From JADLHS01 sp964539515 (GTDB taxonomy: Bacteria > Verrucomicrobiota > Verrucomicrobiia > Limisphaerales > JADLHS01), in the NCBI GenBank assembly GCA_964539515.1, contig CAZIJO010000064.1, positions 1 to 25,556 of the forward strand: a stretch of DNA of 25,556 bases, read 5' to 3'. The translations under genes were made by a program, and so were the position numbers. Below the pieces are notes generated by a model that worked only from the letters and a program-made list of their open reading frames with translations, had not been told where the DNA came from and did not search any database. Positions 1-9,083 of this stretch are shown in pieces. How positions within the stretch are numbered: the stretch's first letter is position 1; every line of letters starts with the position of its first letter.

Positions 1-556
1 TGCCGGGATAGAACGAGAACGTCGCCGCGTTCCCGAAAGTGCCGACGAGTTGTCCTTTGAATCGAGCCAGGTGGGCCTGGGCACAGTCTTCAATAACCCA
101 GAGTTTGTGCCTCCGGGCAATCGCCATCACCGCGTCCATGTCCGCCGACTGGCCGTAAAGGTGCACCGGGATGATACCAACGGTGCGCGCGGTGATCTTC
201 GCTTCAATCAACTTCGGATCGATCGTGAAGGTATCCTGATCGGTATCGCAGAAGACCACCCGGCCGCCGGCCTGGGTGATGGTCTCGGTGGTGGAAATCC
301 AGGAATGCGCCGTGGTGATGACCTCGTCGCCCGGTTTCAACCCAAGGCCGCGCATGGCGATGTACAAGGCATCGGTGCCGTTGGCGCAGGAGACGCAATG
401 TTTCACCCCCATGGCCCCGGCCCAGGCCTTTTCAAAGGCATCCACGTGCGAACCACGAATGTATGCCGACTGGGCAATGACGTCCGCGATCGCGGCATCG
501 ATCTGCGGCTTGATGGTGAGATACTGGGCGTGGAGGTCAACGAAGGGGATTTTCAT
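1..556 (-). CDS. DegT/DnrJ/EryC1/StrS family PLP-dependent sugar aminotransferase (3' end outside window)
   Basis: The frame opens with an ATG at 556 and runs off the left edge, giving 185 residues. It starts MKIPFVDLHAQYLTIKPQID, the typical beginning of DegT-family sugar aminotransferases. Further family marks are a substrate/cofactor loop (SCANGTDALYIAMRGLG), the helix after GDEVITTAHSW, a VIEDCAQAH segment whose Asp contacts the PLP pyridine nitrogen, and a final TFSFYPG. In the family the Schiff-base lysine follows that motif directly, so the window ends just before it. These enzymes aminate keto-sugar nucleotides in the cytoplasm. The gene lies downstream of a WbpD-like acetyltransferase and a WbpB-like dehydrogenase, so a WbpE-like role (3-amination of a UDP-3-keto-GlcNAc uronate) is the best inference. 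A vioA/pglE-like role on a 4-keto sugar cannot be excluded. No clear Shine-Dalgarno sequence precedes the start. Confidence 0.93.
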   Translation of the reverse strand, partial: MKIPFVDLHAQYLTIKPQIDAAIADVIAQSAYIRGSHVDAFEKAWAGAMGVKHCVSCANGTDALYIAMRGLGLKPGDEVITTAHSWISTTETITQAGGRVVFCDTDQDTFTIDPKLIEAKITARTVGIIPVHLYGQSADMDAVMAIARRHKLWVIEDCAQAHLARFKGQLVGTFGNAATFSFYPG

Positions 557-626
557 TTGGGGAGCGGAGAGCTAAGAATTGAGGGTTTAAAGTTGAGGAC
601 GTGGGAAGTCGGGTAAAATGTCAGAC

Positions 627-647
627 GCACCCGGCCGGGCCGGGCGC
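627..647 (-). other. GC-rich hairpin in the gap before the aminotransferase gene
   Basis: CCCGG (630-634) pairs with CCGGG (640-644) over a 5-nt loop. The stem extends by two more pairs beyond one mismatch. It lies in the 154-bp gap between the acetyltransferase stop and the aminotransferase start. On the minus strand it is followed by GTCTGACATTTT, only weakly T-rich. It could attenuate transcription into the aminotransferase gene or be incidental in GC-rich DNA. Confidence 0.2.
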
Positions 648-710
648 AGCCTGGGAACGGGTGCAAACCGGTTTCAAGCTTGGGAATTCCGGCGTTGCGG
701 GTTTCAGTTT

Positions 711-1175
711 TCAGATCTTCCGGAGCAGCCGCGCCGGGTTGCCGACGTAAATGCCCGGCTCGGTAATGTCCTTCGTGACGACGGCACCGGCGCCGATGAC
801 GACGTGGTCGCAAATGGTCACGGGCAGAATGGTGGCGTTGGTGCCGATGCTTACGTGGTTGCCGATTTTGGTGGAGCGCCAAAGGTCCTTGCGGCCTTTG
901 GCCGGCCCGCCCAGCTCAAAACAATCGTTGATGAACATGGCCCCGTGCGAGATGAAGCAGTCATCCCCGATCGTGACCAGTTCACAAATGAAGGCGTGCG
1001 ATTGGATGCGCGTGCGTTGGCCGATGGTCACGTCCTTCTGAATTTCGACAAACGGGCCAACGAAGATGTCGTCGGCCAGCGTGCATCCATAAAGATTGAC
1101 CGGTTGGATCACGGTGACATTTTCGCCAAACTTGACGTTGACGATGCCGGACTGGCGGATTTTTGGATCACCCAT
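711..1175 (-). CDS. Left-handed beta-helix (hexapeptide repeat) sugar N-acetyltransferase, WbpD-like
   Basis: The protein is 154 residues from the ATG at 1175. That start was chosen because the longer frame would run back into the preceding dehydrogenase gene. The sequence is a run of hexapeptide turns (VKFGENVTVIQPVNLYG, DDIFVGPFVEIQKDVTIG, TKIGNHVSIGTNATI, HVVIGAGAVVTKD) ending in the C-terminal GIYVGNPARLL cap typical of LbetaH acyltransferases. An HGAMFINDCFE segment sits where the acceptor/catalytic loop lies in WbpD/WlbB-type enzymes. Those enzymes use acetyl-CoA to acetylate the 3-amino group of UDP-2-acetamido-3-amino-hexuronate in the cytoplasm. It starts 41 bp after the Gfo/Idh/MocA dehydrogenase and precedes the aminotransferase, matching the WbpB-WbpD-WbpE set. 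Substrate assignment is inferred from context. Confidence 0.9.
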   Translation of the reverse strand: MGDPKIRQSGIVNVKFGENVTVIQPVNLYGCTLADDIFVGPFVEIQKDVTIGQRTRIQSHAFICELVTIGDDCFISHGAMFINDCFELGGPAKGRKDLWRSTKIGNHVSIGTNATILPVTICDHVVIGAGAVVTKDITEPGIYVGNPARLLRKI

Positions 1176-1216
1176 AGTTAGAGGATTAGGTCGGAATGTT
1201 GATGGCTGGTTTGAAG

Positions 1217-2236
1217 TCAATGCGCGCCATTGAAGGAGCGCGCCTGTTCGAGAATGGAGACGACGGTGCGCGCGTGCGCCGGGCCGGTCATGGGGGTTGC
1301 CCCAGTGCGTATGCACTCCAGGAAATGCTGCGCTTCAACCTTGAGCGGCTCCATGAACTTGACCTGCGGCAGCAGGATGTCACCGCTCCGGTAGTTGAAC
1401 TGGACGGGCTGCGGTTGGTCGAAATCCATGTTTTCGCCGAGCACGGCCTTGCGGTCGATGCCCTTGTCGTAGATGGCGATCTTGTCTTCCGCGACGTCGT
1501 CATAGACCACCATTTTCTTGGAGCCGACCACGATCATCTTGCGGACCTTTTGCGGATCGAGCCAGCTGACGTGGATGTTCGCCATGATCTGGTTCGGATA
1601 GGTGACATTCAGGAACACCACGTCGTCGATCCCGCGCTGCATGTAATCCATGCCCTGCCGTGAAACGTGCAGCGGCACCGGATCGCCGAGCCAATACTGA
1701 ATGATGCTGATGTCGTGCGGGGCGAAATTCCAGAGGGCGTCAATGTCCGAGCGGATGCGTCCCAGGTTGAGCCGCTGGCTGTAGATGTAACGGACCTCCC
1801 CCAGATCACCGGCATCGATCATTTTCTTAACGTAGCGGACGGCGGCATTGTAAATAAAAGTGTGGCCGACCATGACGGTCAACTGTTTCCGGGCCGCGGC
1901 CGCCGTCAGTTCATCGACCTCGCTGGCGCGGGTCGCGAGCGGCTTCTCGACGAACACATGCTTGCCCGCCTGCAGCGCCCGGGAGGCAAGCGCGAAATGC
2001 GTGGCGGCCGGGGTGGCGATGACAAGGGCCTTGACCTCGGGATCTTCAAAGACGGCGTCCGGACTGGCCAGCGGGGTGGTTTTCGGGAAATTGGTCTGAA
2101 CGAAATTGCGGCGTTCGTCGCTGAAATCCACCGCGTATTTCACGTGGCAGTTCGGCAGCGCGGAAAAGTTCCGCAACAGGTTTGGCCCCCAATACCCCAC
2201 ACCAAGCTGGGCGATGACAATGCTATCTGGTTTCAT
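1217..2236 (-). CDS. Gfo/Idh/MocA family NAD-dependent sugar dehydrogenase, WbpB/WlbA-like
   Basis: The protein is 339 residues from an ATG at 2236, the usual length of the family. The Rossmann fold opens with GVGYWGPN at residues 12-19. The signature EKP lies at 97-99 (VFVEKPLA), giving the conserved Lys. The C-terminal half carries an APHDISII segment with the conserved active-site His. Family members oxidise or reduce sugar hydroxyls with NAD(P). WbpB/WlbA oxidises C3 of UDP-GlcNAcA, which fits the adjacent acetyltransferase and aminotransferase. The gene starts 72 bp after the stop of the polysaccharide deacetylase. A paralogue lies at 10723-11877 with closely similar stretches (SWLDPQKVRKM here versus SWLDPKKTRQM there). 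Confidence 0.92.
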   Translation of the reverse strand: MKPDSIVIAQLGVGYWGPNLLRNFSALPNCHVKYAVDFSDERRNFVQTNFPKTTPLASPDAVFEDPEVKALVIATPAATHFALASRALQAGKHVFVEKPLATRASEVDELTAAAARKQLTVMVGHTFIYNAAVRYVKKMIDAGDLGEVRYIYSQRLNLGRIRSDIDALWNFAPHDISIIQYWLGDPVPLHVSRQGMDYMQRGIDDVVFLNVTYPNQIMANIHVSWLDPQKVRKMIVVGSKKMVVYDDVAEDKIAIYDKGIDRKAVLGENMDFDQPQPVQFNYRSGDILLPQVKFMEPLKVEAQHFLECIRTGATPMTGPAHARTVVSILEQARSFNGAH

Positions 2237-2308
2237 ATGGATTGGATTGAATTCGCGGATCCGAGGTTGGGATGGTGAGCCGCCCCCGACCGCTTCACAA
2301 GCACGCGG

Positions 2309-4054
2309 TCACACGGCAATCGCTCGCTCGCCGTTCTGGCAGGGAAGATCGATGAATTGGTCCTCCGGACCGCGCCGATTTCGCGGCGGATGGACCCGCA
2401 GACGACAGCCAGGGAGGGCAGCCGCCGGAACGCCCGACAGGCAAATCTTGACCGTTCCCGCATCCCAAGCGACCGATTCGAAAACGACCGATCGGCGCTG
2501 CCGAAACCATGCCACGGCCTGGCTTGCGGTGGGAAACCAGGCCCCCCGACGTTTCAAGTCATCCAGCAGCCGGATATAGAACTCATCCCATAACCGCTCC
2601 GGGGCAATGCTGCGATCGTGCCAGTTGACGGTTAACACGCCGCCGAACCGGGTCGCTATCTCGATCAGGGTGTCGGCCGCCGTGGAGGCTGCCTCCGGGG
2701 AAAGGTCCAGGTGCGTCGGATAGAAAAGGGCCGTATCCATGAGATGCAAAGGCAATTCCAGGAGGCGGCTCAGTCCGAGCGGTCGAAATACCTGCGTGGT
2801 CCCAGCGCGATATCCCACCGTCCCGTTGTAACCGACCGTGGAATCGTAAGTAAAGCCGGCCGCTTCCAGCAAAGCCGGCGATCGCTCGTCAAAAAACAGC
2901 CAGTGCATCCGCACGCCCATTTCAGTTTCCCCCGAAAGGGTGGCAATCCGGGCGGCTTCGGCACGACCTTTCACGCTGTCGCGCCACGCGTCCAGTCCGT
3001 GGAGGCCGATTTCGTGACCCGCAGAACGTAGACGGTCGAGGTGATCACCAAGCTCCGCGACATCATACTGAACGGCCCGCCGCGCCGGCCGGCGACCTTC
3101 AGCGTCCTGTCCCGGATTTCCTTTTTCCGGGACAAAAAAGAAGGTCGAGGCCAGGCCTTTTTCAATTTCGAGGTAACGATCGAACTGATACCAGAAATCT
3201 TTCACCAAACCCAAATGCACCAGCGGCAGAACGCCGGCCGCCCATCCGTTGACCGCGACCTGGCGCAGCGATTTTCGGCCGCGGATGAAATCAACGCCCG
3301 CACCGATCGTGGCGCGATAGAGAAACCCAAACATGGTGTGGTCGAACTTGTGATTCCGAATCCCGACATGATCCACGTCATGAGTCAGGCAGGCGGTGAA
3401 ATTGTAGCCCACCGGGGTTGGCGGAATTTCCACCAACGGGATGGAGCAACCAAGGATCAGTTCGCGCAACAGGGTGATGTGCATTTCCAGGGTCGGAATG
3501 CGGGAGCAGGCCAGCGGCTGGCCCTGGATCAACAGATGCCGGATCTCCGCAAACAAATCATAACCGACGCGCACCAAAACCTGGTCCCCCATGACTTTCT
3601 TAAGGGCCACAGTTTCGCGGGTTGATTCATCGGTCAGGTCGTGCGTTGCTGCCGGCCCGAAGCCAAGTCGGTTGCCATAAATCGGAATCCGGCCCAGCGG
3701 ATGGGCGAGCATGCGGTTTGAAAGCCGGGAAGTGCACAACCAACCTTGCTCACGATCAACCGGTTTGTTCTCATCACCGTAAATCAGGACGAGTTTGGCG
3801 GAACTCGCCGGGACCTGGGTGTCCGAGCAAAGCAACACCGGAGCGGACCCGTCCGGGTGATAGAATTCCCAAGGCGTCTTGAACAATTCAAAGAATTCCC
3901 GGACCACCGGTTCTTCCGTGGCTCTGGCGAGGACGGCGATCACCCGAGCTGGACCTCCAGCCAATCGGCCAGGAAACATGGAAATGTACTCATGGAGTGG
4001 CGAATCCGCGTCAACTCGGTCAAGGGCGGTGGGCAAGGAGGTCTCCGACGACAT
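2309..4054 (-). CDS. Polysaccharide deacetylase-family protein (NodB-like fold), large form
   Basis: The protein is 581 residues. Its ATG at 4054 lies inside the end of the preceding fusion gene (35-bp overlap), suggesting translational coupling. The N-terminal ~200 residues have no motif I recognise. A NodB-type domain follows: TACLTHDVDHVG near residue 220 supplies the Asp/His metal-site region, FFFVPEKGNP is a core strand, HEIGLHG carries the His motif, and LTVNWHD is the terminal motif. Such enzymes de-N-acetylate extracellular or membrane-linked glycans. The THDVDH variant is typical of deacetylase-like proteins in EPS loci. No signal peptide is obvious, so its compartment is unclear. 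The C-terminal ~80 residues after WFPTASQAVAWFR look like an appended small domain. A start at the internal Met of MFPGRLAGG is possible. Confidence 0.85.
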   Translation of the reverse strand: MSSETSLPTALDRVDADSPLHEYISMFPGRLAGGPARVIAVLARATEEPVVREFFELFKTPWEFYHPDGSAPVLLCSDTQVPASSAKLVLIYGDENKPVDREQGWLCTSRLSNRMLAHPLGRIPIYGNRLGFGPAATHDLTDESTRETVALKKVMGDQVLVRVGYDLFAEIRHLLIQGQPLACSRIPTLEMHITLLRELILGCSIPLVEIPPTPVGYNFTACLTHDVDHVGIRNHKFDHTMFGFLYRATIGAGVDFIRGRKSLRQVAVNGWAAGVLPLVHLGLVKDFWYQFDRYLEIEKGLASTFFFVPEKGNPGQDAEGRRPARRAVQYDVAELGDHLDRLRSAGHEIGLHGLDAWRDSVKGRAEAARIATLSGETEMGVRMHWLFFDERSPALLEAAGFTYDSTVGYNGTVGYRAGTTQVFRPLGLSRLLELPLHLMDTALFYPTHLDLSPEAASTAADTLIEIATRFGGVLTVNWHDRSIAPERLWDEFYIRLLDDLKRRGAWFPTASQAVAWFRQRRSVVFESVAWDAGTVKICLSGVPAAALPGCRLRVHPPRNRRGPEDQFIDLPCQNGERAIAV

Positions 4055-6278
4055 TCAGGAAGTCGGTCTGCTTGCGGCTCCAACGCTCGCCCAGATACAC
4101 CTGCTGGCCGCGCTTGATGATCGCCTCCAGTTGTCCGGACTGGAAGTAGGCAAATTCGATCTGCCGGGCAAGATCCTCGGCGTCGCCCAGTTGGAAGAAC
4201 AGGAGGTCCTGCTCCCCGAAGTAGTCAGCAATGCCCGGCACTCGTGGCGCCACCACGGGTTTGCCGCGGGACAAATACTCGAAGATACGGGTTGGCGTGT
4301 TGATTTCGGTGAACACACTCCGGCGATTGGGAATGATCCCGAGGTCGCACTCCTCGATGCTATTCACGATTTGCTCGAGATTCTGCTCGCCCAGGTAATG
4401 GACAGCGTCGTGCAGCCCGTTGCTCTGAACGGAAGCCAAAACTGAATCGAGGAATGGGGTGCGCAAGCCGTAAATGCGCAATTCCGCCATGGGAACCCGC
4501 TTTCGAACCAAGCGCAGGGCCTGCACGGCCAGATCCAGGCCGTGCCGCTCCACGATGGAGCCATGATACATGATCACAAACGGACGGGCGGGGTCGCGGT
4601 CGATAACTCCGTTGCACGATTTGAAGCCGAAGATCTTCTCATCTGGAGCATTCATCACCACCGTGATTTTTTCTGGGGTGCAACTGCGCAAGGCAAAAAT
4701 GCGCTTGCAGGCCAGATTCACGGTCAGGACGCGGTCGGCAAACCGGATGCTCTGCTTCTCAATCCACCTCAGCAGCCTTACGGTTCGGCTCGCTTCCCGG
4801 AGACCGAAGATTGTCATCATCAACTCGGGCATCGGATCGTGAAGGTCCAAGATTACTTCCGCCCCGCGCAACTTGGGTCCAAGAGCACCGAAAACAAGAA
4901 AATCCGGCATGTTATGAACATGCACGAGATCATAGCGTTTGCGCACGCTGCGCCAGGCAAGGACGGAAAGGCAGAGCCCGACGAAGCTGACGTATTGCGC
5001 GACATAGGTAAGCTTTCCCCCGCGACGGCGGCGGATCGGCAACCGGCGGACATTGACGCGGTTGATCGTTTCGCGCACCGGCTCCTCCGCCTTCTCGCGC
5101 AGGCAAATCAGGTCGACGGTCATGCCCGCACTGGCCAACGCCTCCGCTTCCCGCCGCGGGCGTGGATCCGAGGGGTAGTACGAATAAAGCAAAACGGCCG
5201 CCCGCTTCCCGGTCAGCCTCGGCTGCACGACTGAATCCGAACCGCGCTCCGGGGAGTGGGTGGGTGGCAGGGCCTTGCGATACCAGGCAGCGAGTTTGGT
5301 GGCGGTGGTATGCCAGTACTGGCCGCTGTAATTCCGACGAACGCACTCCAAAAAGTGACGGTAATGGTCGCACGGGTATTCGAGGCCACTACCGTTCTTC
5401 CCGGTAAAGTTCATATAATCCGGATGCGTGATGAGCAAGGCCATCCCGCGGTTATTTGCCACCCAATCCAGTTTGCGCAGCCAGACCTCCGGAGTCCGCT
5501 CCCGCAACAGCAGAAAGATCGTGGAGTCCTGCGGAAGGGTATAGGGCAGTTCGACATAACCAGCCCGCGAAGTGGAATTGGGATAACCGCTCTCCGCGAG
5601 ATCCGGGCCGGGTTCTGGATCAAGCGAGTTTCCCGGAGTCCTGAGGCTTAAGTTCTGGGTGAGGCTGGAATCCGGTTTGGAAACCCAGTATGGGAAGATG
5701 GTGCGGGCCCCCTCGGGTTGGGGTTCAAAAGGATCGGTATCAAAGGTGGAGGCATCGTACTCAATCTCGAGTTCGTGAATCCAGTCCAGGTTGCGCAGCA
5801 TGAACCCACCGCGGAAACCTGCCGCCCCCCAATCCTTGAGGTGGGAATTGATCCGCGGGGCGCAACGCTCAAATTCCGCACGGTTGCTGAAAAGGTGGCC
5901 ATCATGCTTCAAGTCATGAACGCCAACTTCGAATCCATTCTTCACCAGCCAATGGCGTAATTCCGGCGGCACCACATAATCGCCCTCGGGGACGAAATTG
6001 AAGCAGGAGCGGAAACCAAGGCTCATTTCGAGTTCGGCAAGTTGCTTCACCTTCTGCAGACCTGCAGTGCCTTCGACATCATGGGTTAGGACCAAGGAAA
6101 ACTGCTTCCCTTCCGGCCAGCCTGCCCAACCGACGGGCGGCTTTTCCGAACCCGGGAGAATTGGCCAGTCGGACTGGACGCGTCCTCGCTTGCGCAGCGC
6201 AAACCACCTCCGCACCCCCATGCGGACGGAAGCCGGGAGCAGAGGCTTGACGCCATAATAAAGTCGATTGCGATACAT
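4020..6278 (-). CDS. Fusion: polysaccharide deacetylase-like domain + GT4 (group 1) glycosyltransferase
   Basis: The protein is 752 residues from the ATG at 6278 (MYRNRLYYGVKPLLP). The frame extends to a GTG at 6350, but the ATG begins a sequence typical of deacetylase-like proteins. Residues ~60-340 form a NodB-like domain (LVLTHDVEG, FNFVPEGDY, VGVHDLKHDGHLF, ALLITHPDY). Residues ~360-750 form a GT-B glycosyltransferase: an N-terminal AAVLLYSYYPSDPRPRREAEAL, then LVHVHNMPDF, VILDLHDPMPEL and the C-terminal nucleotide-sugar site FEYLSRGKPVVAPRVPGI. GT4 enzymes transfer sugars from nucleotide donors to lipid-linked acceptors at the inner membrane. The two activities are normally separate proteins, so fusion implies coordinated glycan assembly and deacetylation. 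I see no stop or frame break at the junction. It overlaps the next deacetylase gene by 35 bp. Confidence 0.88.
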   Translation of the reverse strand: MYRNRLYYGVKPLLPASVRMGVRRWFALRKRGRVQSDWPILPGSEKPPVGWAGWPEGKQFSLVLTHDVEGTAGLQKVKQLAELEMSLGFRSCFNFVPEGDYVVPPELRHWLVKNGFEVGVHDLKHDGHLFSNRAEFERCAPRINSHLKDWGAAGFRGGFMLRNLDWIHELEIEYDASTFDTDPFEPQPEGARTIFPYWVSKPDSSLTQNLSLRTPGNSLDPEPGPDLAESGYPNSTSRAGYVELPYTLPQDSTIFLLLRERTPEVWLRKLDWVANNRGMALLITHPDYMNFTGKNGSGLEYPCDHYRHFLECVRRNYSGQYWHTTATKLAAWYRKALPPTHSPERGSDSVVQPRLTGKRAAVLLYSYYPSDPRPRREAEALASAGMTVDLICLREKAEEPVRETINRVNVRRLPIRRRRGGKLTYVAQYVSFVGLCLSVLAWRSVRKRYDLVHVHNMPDFLVFGALGPKLRGAEVILDLHDPMPELMMTIFGLREASRTVRLLRWIEKQSIRFADRVLTVNLACKRIFALRSCTPEKITVVMNAPDEKIFGFKSCNGVIDRDPARPFVIMYHGSIVERHGLDLAVQALRLVRKRVPMAELRIYGLRTPFLDSVLASVQSNGLHDAVHYLGEQNLEQIVNSIEECDLGIIPNRRSVFTEINTPTRIFEYLSRGKPVVAPRVPGIADYFGEQDLLFFQLGDAEDLARQIEFAYFQSGQLEAIIKRGQQVYLGERWSRKQTDFLNVVGDLLAHRP

Positions 6279-6851
6279 CGCGCTGAGAATGCGGAGAGCG
6301 AAGCAACGCTCCCAACCAAGGACTACTGCATCAAGTCGCGAAGAATGCACGGGCAGACTTCGTCCCTGTCAATTCGCAGCAGCGATTGACCGCGGTGCCT
6401 AATCTGTCCCACGGCATGTTCCAATTTTAACAGCCGGCCCTTAATCCGGCTGCGGTGCGTCTCAGATGATGCGGGGTTGGGAACCCAAGAGGGTCGATTT
6501 CGCCCCGCGGGACGAACTCAGCACAACCCGTTCCGCCGTATGCCATTCGGCAGCGTGTAATGCTGTGAATCTGTACTTACTACCAGAGCCGCCAAAGTTT
6601 TTCCAGCCCAGCGGGTCAATGATCCGAACCATTCAAATCCATCGCCTCAGTCATCCTCCGGACCAGCCTGTGCCGCATCAGACCTCCCACACTGATTCCC
6701 CAAGTGCAAAGCGAGGCTGGAAAAACCTGGCTTTCGCCAAGTCGGACGGCAGGAAAAGCGACCTGCGGCGACCGGTCCATTTTGCGCCCGCTCACCCTGC
6801 CCGAGGCTGAAGTTCAGACTCGACCATTCGCCTGGCTGCCGCTCTCAAGGC
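6279..6851. other. Intergenic stretch with one inverted repeat, no supported gene
   Basis: About 570 bp separate the Wzc-like gene from the fusion gene. The only structure I can support is a perfect 7-bp inverted repeat, CAGCCGG (6431-6437) and CCGGCTG (6446-6452), with an 8-nt loop. On the minus strand it is followed by TTAAAATT, a weak match to an intrinsic terminator. It could end transcripts from the Wzc-like gene or lie in the leader of the fusion gene. A plus-strand frame at 6466-6810 reads as non-protein-like sequence and is not called. Confidence 0.35.
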
Positions 6852-9083
6852 TCACAGCTCCTGGCTAAGCTTGCGGGGCAGATAGGCCCGGTGCTTGTTC
6901 AAGACCGCCGCCACATTCGCCCGCGATTCGGCCAAAAGTCCGTTGGCCCGCTGAACGATTTCTGACCCGGTCTTTTCCGATTCAATGACCAACAGAACCA
7001 TGTCCATGAAACCCGAAAGGCGCGCCGTTACGCTGGTCTGGGTCACGGGTGGCATGTCAAACACGATGTAGTCGTAATCGCTGGCTTTCATGCGCGGCAC
7101 GAGATGGGCGAAGCGCTTGGGCAATACGCGCGGCAGTTTCTGGTCGTTGGGTTCATGCGCCGAAACAAGATAGAGGTTTTCCTGAACGCAAGCCGGATCC
7201 CGGCCACCATTTTCCAGTGCCTCTGACAGGCCGCAAGCAAGTTGCCCCTTGTAAAAATCATGCGCGGCACCTTGCTCGCGATTCATATCCACCAGCAACA
7301 CGCTGCCATCGCCCGTCTCCGAGAGGGCAGCGGCCAACCCCGCGGCCGTGGTCGTAACGCCCGCGCCATTGTGGCAACTGGTGACGGCCACCAGCTTGGG
7401 CTTGTGCTCAATGCCATGGACTTCGGAATAGGTAATCAAGCGATCGCGCAACGCTTCAAAGTAAGGCTTCAAGCCGTGCTGGGGATCCCATGGCGCCATC
7501 GCCGTGGTTGGCGTCGCATGAGGATCGCCGTTGGAGTATTCCCCATTGCCGGGGCCCGGCTTCGCGGGGCGATGTTGGCTATGCCGCGACATCCGCCATG
7601 TAAATCCCGGCTTCCAAACGGTATCGGGCACCGTGATAAACAGTGGCAGCCGACCTTGCCGCTCGACGTCGGAGACGCCTTTGATGGTGCGATCGAGAAT
7701 GCGCTCCGATACGAAGCCGAGGCCAAACCCACCAAAACAGCCCATCACCATCAGGATCAGCATCGGCTTCAGCACGCGCTTCAAGTCGCGTGCCGGGGGC
7801 GTTGGCTTTTGCACCACACTGATATTGGTGATCTCCCCGGTACCAAGGGACTCAGCGACGCGCGAATCCTCCAGATTGGAAGAATAAAAGCGATAGCTGT
7901 TCTCTTCGAACTCCTTCTGGCGCTGAAGTTGAAGGAGAGTTGGCTCAGCATCCATGACCTTGTTTGCGTCTGCCCGGACCTGTTCCAACTGACCGGCCAA
8001 CACTTTAATCTTTGCCTCCAAAGCCGCCACGGGCATCGCCGATGTGGAGGTATCAGCCAGAATGTGCGGCACCTGCTGGAGGAGCTGCGGGAACATCGCT
8101 TCCAGTTCCTTCTTTCGCGATTCGGCCTGGGCAACTTGCTGGCGAACCTGCCGGACTTGAAAATGTTCTTCGGTGTACTGGGCGCGCAGTTCGGCCAGGC
8201 GTTTCGGCAGGAATTCCAGATCACTGCAGGCCCGCTTGTATTGTTCGACCGTTTCGGCGGACACCATCACTGCATTGTTCGTGGCCGGCGTTGCATCAGG
8301 ATTTGGCTTGGTTGGTGCCGTCAGCAACGCACGCTGTTCTGCGAGATTCGCTTCGGCGGCCATCAGTTCCTGGCGGATCTTCACCATCAACTCCATATAA
8401 GCGCGTTTGCTCTCGTCCAAGGAGATGACATTTACCTCCGCTTTGAGCTTTTTCAGATCCGCCTCGGTCGTTGCGAGACGCGAGCGCAATTGATCCGCCT
8501 GGCGGGAGAAAAAGTCATCACGCACTCCGACCCCCCGATGGATCTCGACATGACGTTTAAGATATGTATCCGTGAGCTGGCTCAGAACGGGCTGCACGAC
8601 CGCCGCGTCCGGATGCCGGAAGGTGATCAAAATGACACTACTGCGCCCGGGAACTTCAACCTTGAGTCCCCCGTGAATCACGGTGGCGGCCCGTACTCGG
8701 TCATTGCCACCCCCGAGTTTCGCAAGAATTTTCTCCGGGCCCACCGAGTCGGCAACGTGCTCTGCCAGATCGAGGCTGGTCAGAATTTCGATCTCCGAGT
8801 TGATGATGTTGGCCCCTTGCGAATCCGGGGATTTCATTTGCAACTCATCCTTGGCCGACGTCCCCGTTTTGCCCTCCACAATATAGCGAATCAGAATTTT
8901 GGCCTCTGACTGATACACGGGTGGGCGGACAAAATAGTAGCTGGCTGCACCGATCAATCCGGCCAGAAAAATAAGCAGGATTTTGCCTTTGTGACGGAAA
9001 AAAATGTAGTAGAAGTCGCCCAGATTTAGTCCGGGCGCCGGCGTTTCCGATTGGGGGACCGTAACGTCAATCGGTTCTTTCAT
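6852..9083 (-). CDS. Wzc-like polysaccharide co-polymerase/BY-kinase homologue with degenerate ATP site
   Basis: The protein is 743 residues from the ATG at 9083, which has AAGG a few bases upstream. An in-frame ATG at 9161 would add 26 residues. Domains in order: a short cytoplasmic tail; first membrane segment (KILLIFLAGLIGAASYYF); Wzz-type periplasmic region with long coiled coil; second membrane segment (PMLILMVMGCFGGFGLGFV); cytoplasmic Mrp/MinD-like ATPase domain (~560-743). Wzc-type proteins set chain length and control export through autophosphorylation. The ATPase has a normal Walker B (YDYIVFDMPPV), but the Walker A reads HNGAGVTT near residues 572-578: the P-loop Lys is Val576 and the upstream deviant Lys is also absent. 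The C-terminus has one Tyr rather than a Tyr cluster. I infer a structural co-polymerase with no kinase activity. The next gene is ~570 bp away. Confidence 0.9.
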   Translation of the reverse strand: MKEPIDVTVPQSETPAPGLNLGDFYYIFFRHKGKILLIFLAGLIGAASYYFVRPPVYQSEAKILIRYIVEGKTGTSAKDELQMKSPDSQGANIINSEIEILTSLDLAEHVADSVGPEKILAKLGGGNDRVRAATVIHGGLKVEVPGRSSVILITFRHPDAAVVQPVLSQLTDTYLKRHVEIHRGVGVRDDFFSRQADQLRSRLATTEADLKKLKAEVNVISLDESKRAYMELMVKIRQELMAAEANLAEQRALLTAPTKPNPDATPATNNAVMVSAETVEQYKRACSDLEFLPKRLAELRAQYTEEHFQVRQVRQQVAQAESRKKELEAMFPQLLQQVPHILADTSTSAMPVAALEAKIKVLAGQLEQVRADANKVMDAEPTLLQLQRQKEFEENSYRFYSSNLEDSRVAESLGTGEITNISVVQKPTPPARDLKRVLKPMLILMVMGCFGGFGLGFVSERILDRTIKGVSDVERQGRLPLFITVPDTVWKPGFTWRMSRHSQHRPAKPGPGNGEYSNGDPHATPTTAMAPWDPQHGLKPYFEALRDRLITYSEVHGIEHKPKLVAVTSCHNGAGVTTTAAGLAAALSETGDGSVLLVDMNREQGAAHDFYKGQLACGLSEALENGGRDPACVQENLYLVSAHEPNDQKLPRVLPKRFAHLVPRMKASDYDYIVFDMPPVTQTSVTARLSGFMDMVLLVIESEKTGSEIVQRANGLLAESRANVAAVLNKHRAYLPRKLSQEL

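Noticed and set aside
6466..6810. A 114-codon plus-strand frame in the gap before the Wzc-like gene
   Set aside because: The translation is rich in Pro, His, Ser and Arg with no motif, and both neighbours are on the other strand.
7242..8909. A 555-codon open frame on the plus strand
   Set aside because: It is antisense to the well-supported Wzc-like gene and its translation shows no family motif; a GC-codon shadow.
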